Positions 6,367 to 7,047 of a stretch of 7,047 nucleotides of DNA are shown here, piece after piece. This DNA comes from Stagnihabitans sp043721775. GTDB taxonomy: Bacteria > Pseudomonadota > Alphaproteobacteria > Rhodobacterales > Rhodobacteraceae. Made by a program: the position numbers and the translations under genes. The stretch is from the NCBI GenBank assembly GCA_043721775.1, contig JAYSQA010000021.1:1-7047 (forward strand). Reading direction: 5' to 3'. Below the pieces are notes generated by a model. The model was not told where the DNA came from. It searched no databases and saw only the letters and a list, made by a program, of their open reading frames with translations. How positions within the stretch are numbered: position 1 is the stretch's first letter; each line of letters starts with the position of its first letter.

Positions 6367-7047
6367 TTAAGCTACTGGCTGCCCCTGCTGATCGGTTTCG
6401 GTTGCGTTGAAGCAGACTGCGGCGGGCGGTTGTCTGCCATGTTTGAGGCGGATCAGAAAACAGTCTGGGCGACTGTTTTCCCGACGAATGGCTTGGGGCC
6501 GCTGATGGTTGTAGAAGGTGGCCGGCCGCCCTCCTTGGCCTGTGACCCGGTTTCCCATGCGTCCAGGTAGACACATTCGTACTTCAGCGACCGCCACGTT
6601 CAATGAAGATGTTGTCGAGGTATGGCGCCTTGCCGTCCATCGAGATTTTGGCCTTGGCCTGCTTCAGCCGGTCGGTCCAGCAGAAGGAGGTGAACTGCGA
6701 CCCCTGGTCGGGATCCATGATCTCGGGCGGCCGAACCTGTGGATCGCTTCGTTCAGCGCCTCAAGGCGGAAGTCGGCCTCCAGCGTGTCGGAGATGCGCC
6801 AGGCCAGCACCTTGCGGGTGAACCAGTCCATGATGGCCACCAGATGGAGGCAGCCTTTGCGCATCGGCAAACAGGCGATGTCGGCGCACCAGACCTGATT
6901 TGGCCGCGGGGTCCGCATTGTTGAGCGACAACCACCATGGCCGGTTGTGTCAACCATCTTGGCCGGTGGGGCTGAACGGAAGACGGGCATGCCCGTCTGG
7001 AGGGCAGTCGCACCGGCCTCATAGTTTTTCGGGTTAGGTGCTGGTCG
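6367..7047 (-). pseudogene. IS3-family transposase (OrfB, DDE integrase core), decayed and cut by window edge
   Basis: Read right to left, the first segment (7047 down to about 6727) contains NQVWCADI, with the first catalytic Asp, then LVAIMDWFTRKVLAWRISDT and ALNEAIHRFGRP, the hallmark of IS3 OrfB. The frame then breaks near 6725. The next frame gives DPDQGSQFTSF (second Asp) and ISMDGKAPYLDNIFIER (catalytic Glu). It breaks again at 6596/6597, where about four bases are missing compared with the usual ERLWRSLKYE. The third frame gives WRSLKYECVYLDAWETGSQAK and breaks near 6513-6535, where the usual GVGRWMT is shortened. The last frame gives TFYNHQRPQA, an insertion, then QPPAAVCFNATETDQQ and the stop at 6367. 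The part before NQVW matches family sequences poorly. With three frameshifts it cannot make an active enzyme. Confidence 0.88.
6442..6489. repeat. Palindromic insertion inside the IS3 transposase remnant
   Basis: Between TFYNHQRPQA and HGRQPPAAV the remnant has about 48 extra bases compared with the usual family sequence (HQRPH-A-A-HGGQPPA). The core is a perfect 10-bp inverted repeat, GAAAACAGTC at 6456-6465 and GACTGTTTTC at 6471-6480, with a five-base loop. The edges also carry a short inverted pair, GCCAT and ATGGC. The insertion keeps the frame open and adds roughly IRRENSRPDCFLIRLK. It looks like a dispersed palindromic repeat (REP-like) that jumped into the gene. The same hairpin, with T/A-rich arm ends, could also act as a bidirectional terminator. 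Confidence 0.65.

Noticed and set aside
6095..6574. Minus-strand open frame of about 160 codons
   Set aside because: Its first half runs out of phase through the IS3 transposase remnant, and the rest resembles no protein I know. Probably a chance frame in GC-rich DNA.
1..7047. Search for CRISPR repeats, tRNA, rRNA, or a defence or toxin-antitoxin system
   Set aside because: No regularly spaced repeats, tRNA-like cloverleaf or small paired genes of that kind were seen on either strand.

Overview
The window looks like an accessory stretch of a GC-rich alphaproteobacterial chromosome, most likely from the Rhodobacteraceae. That placement is an inference. It rests on GC-rich codon use and on the style of the encoded proteins: the heme-NO-binding/GGDEF pair, the molybdenum hydroxylase operon, and the IS3 and IS5 transposase remnants all resemble Rhodobacter/Paracoccus-type relatives.

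Left edge (1-359): the last 29 codons of an IS5-family transposase enter from the left. A non-coding stretch of about 270 bp follows, with two small hairpins, a weak promoter candidate and a clear ribosome binding site.

Plus-strand operon (360-4201): four tightly packed genes encode a molybdenum hydroxylase of the xanthine dehydrogenase / CO dehydrogenase superfamily in FAD subunit - [2Fe-2S] subunit - molybdopterin subunit order. A short MoaD/ThiS-type sulfur-carrier protein ending in Gly-Gly follows. The first two gene junctions overlap by one base (TGATG), so translation is probably coupled. The large subunit keeps the catalytic glutamate (E708). It lacks the AYxCSFR loop cysteine of true CO dehydrogenase and the glutamate that follows GGGFGGK in xanthine dehydrogenases, so its substrate is neither obviously CO nor xanthine. 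Electrons would pass from Mo through two [2Fe-2S] clusters to FAD.

Minus-strand operon (5926 down to 4286): an H-NOX (heme-NO/O2-binding) protein is followed without any gap by an H-NOX-associated PAS-like domain fused to a GGDEF diguanylate cyclase. The cyclase looks catalytically intact and has a c-di-GMP inhibitory site. The H-NOX protein appears to lack the proximal heme histidine (Pro104 in its place) and two of the three residues of the YxSxR heme-propionate motif. It may be a heme-free or differently liganded sensor that still drives c-di-GMP signalling.

Right edge (5927-7047): about 440 bp show no gene I can recognise. A decayed IS3-family transposase follows on the minus strand, running off the right end. 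It carries at least three frameshifting lesions and a palindromic insertion of about 48 bp that leaves the reading frame open. IS debris therefore brackets both operons, consistent with an accessory or rearranged region.
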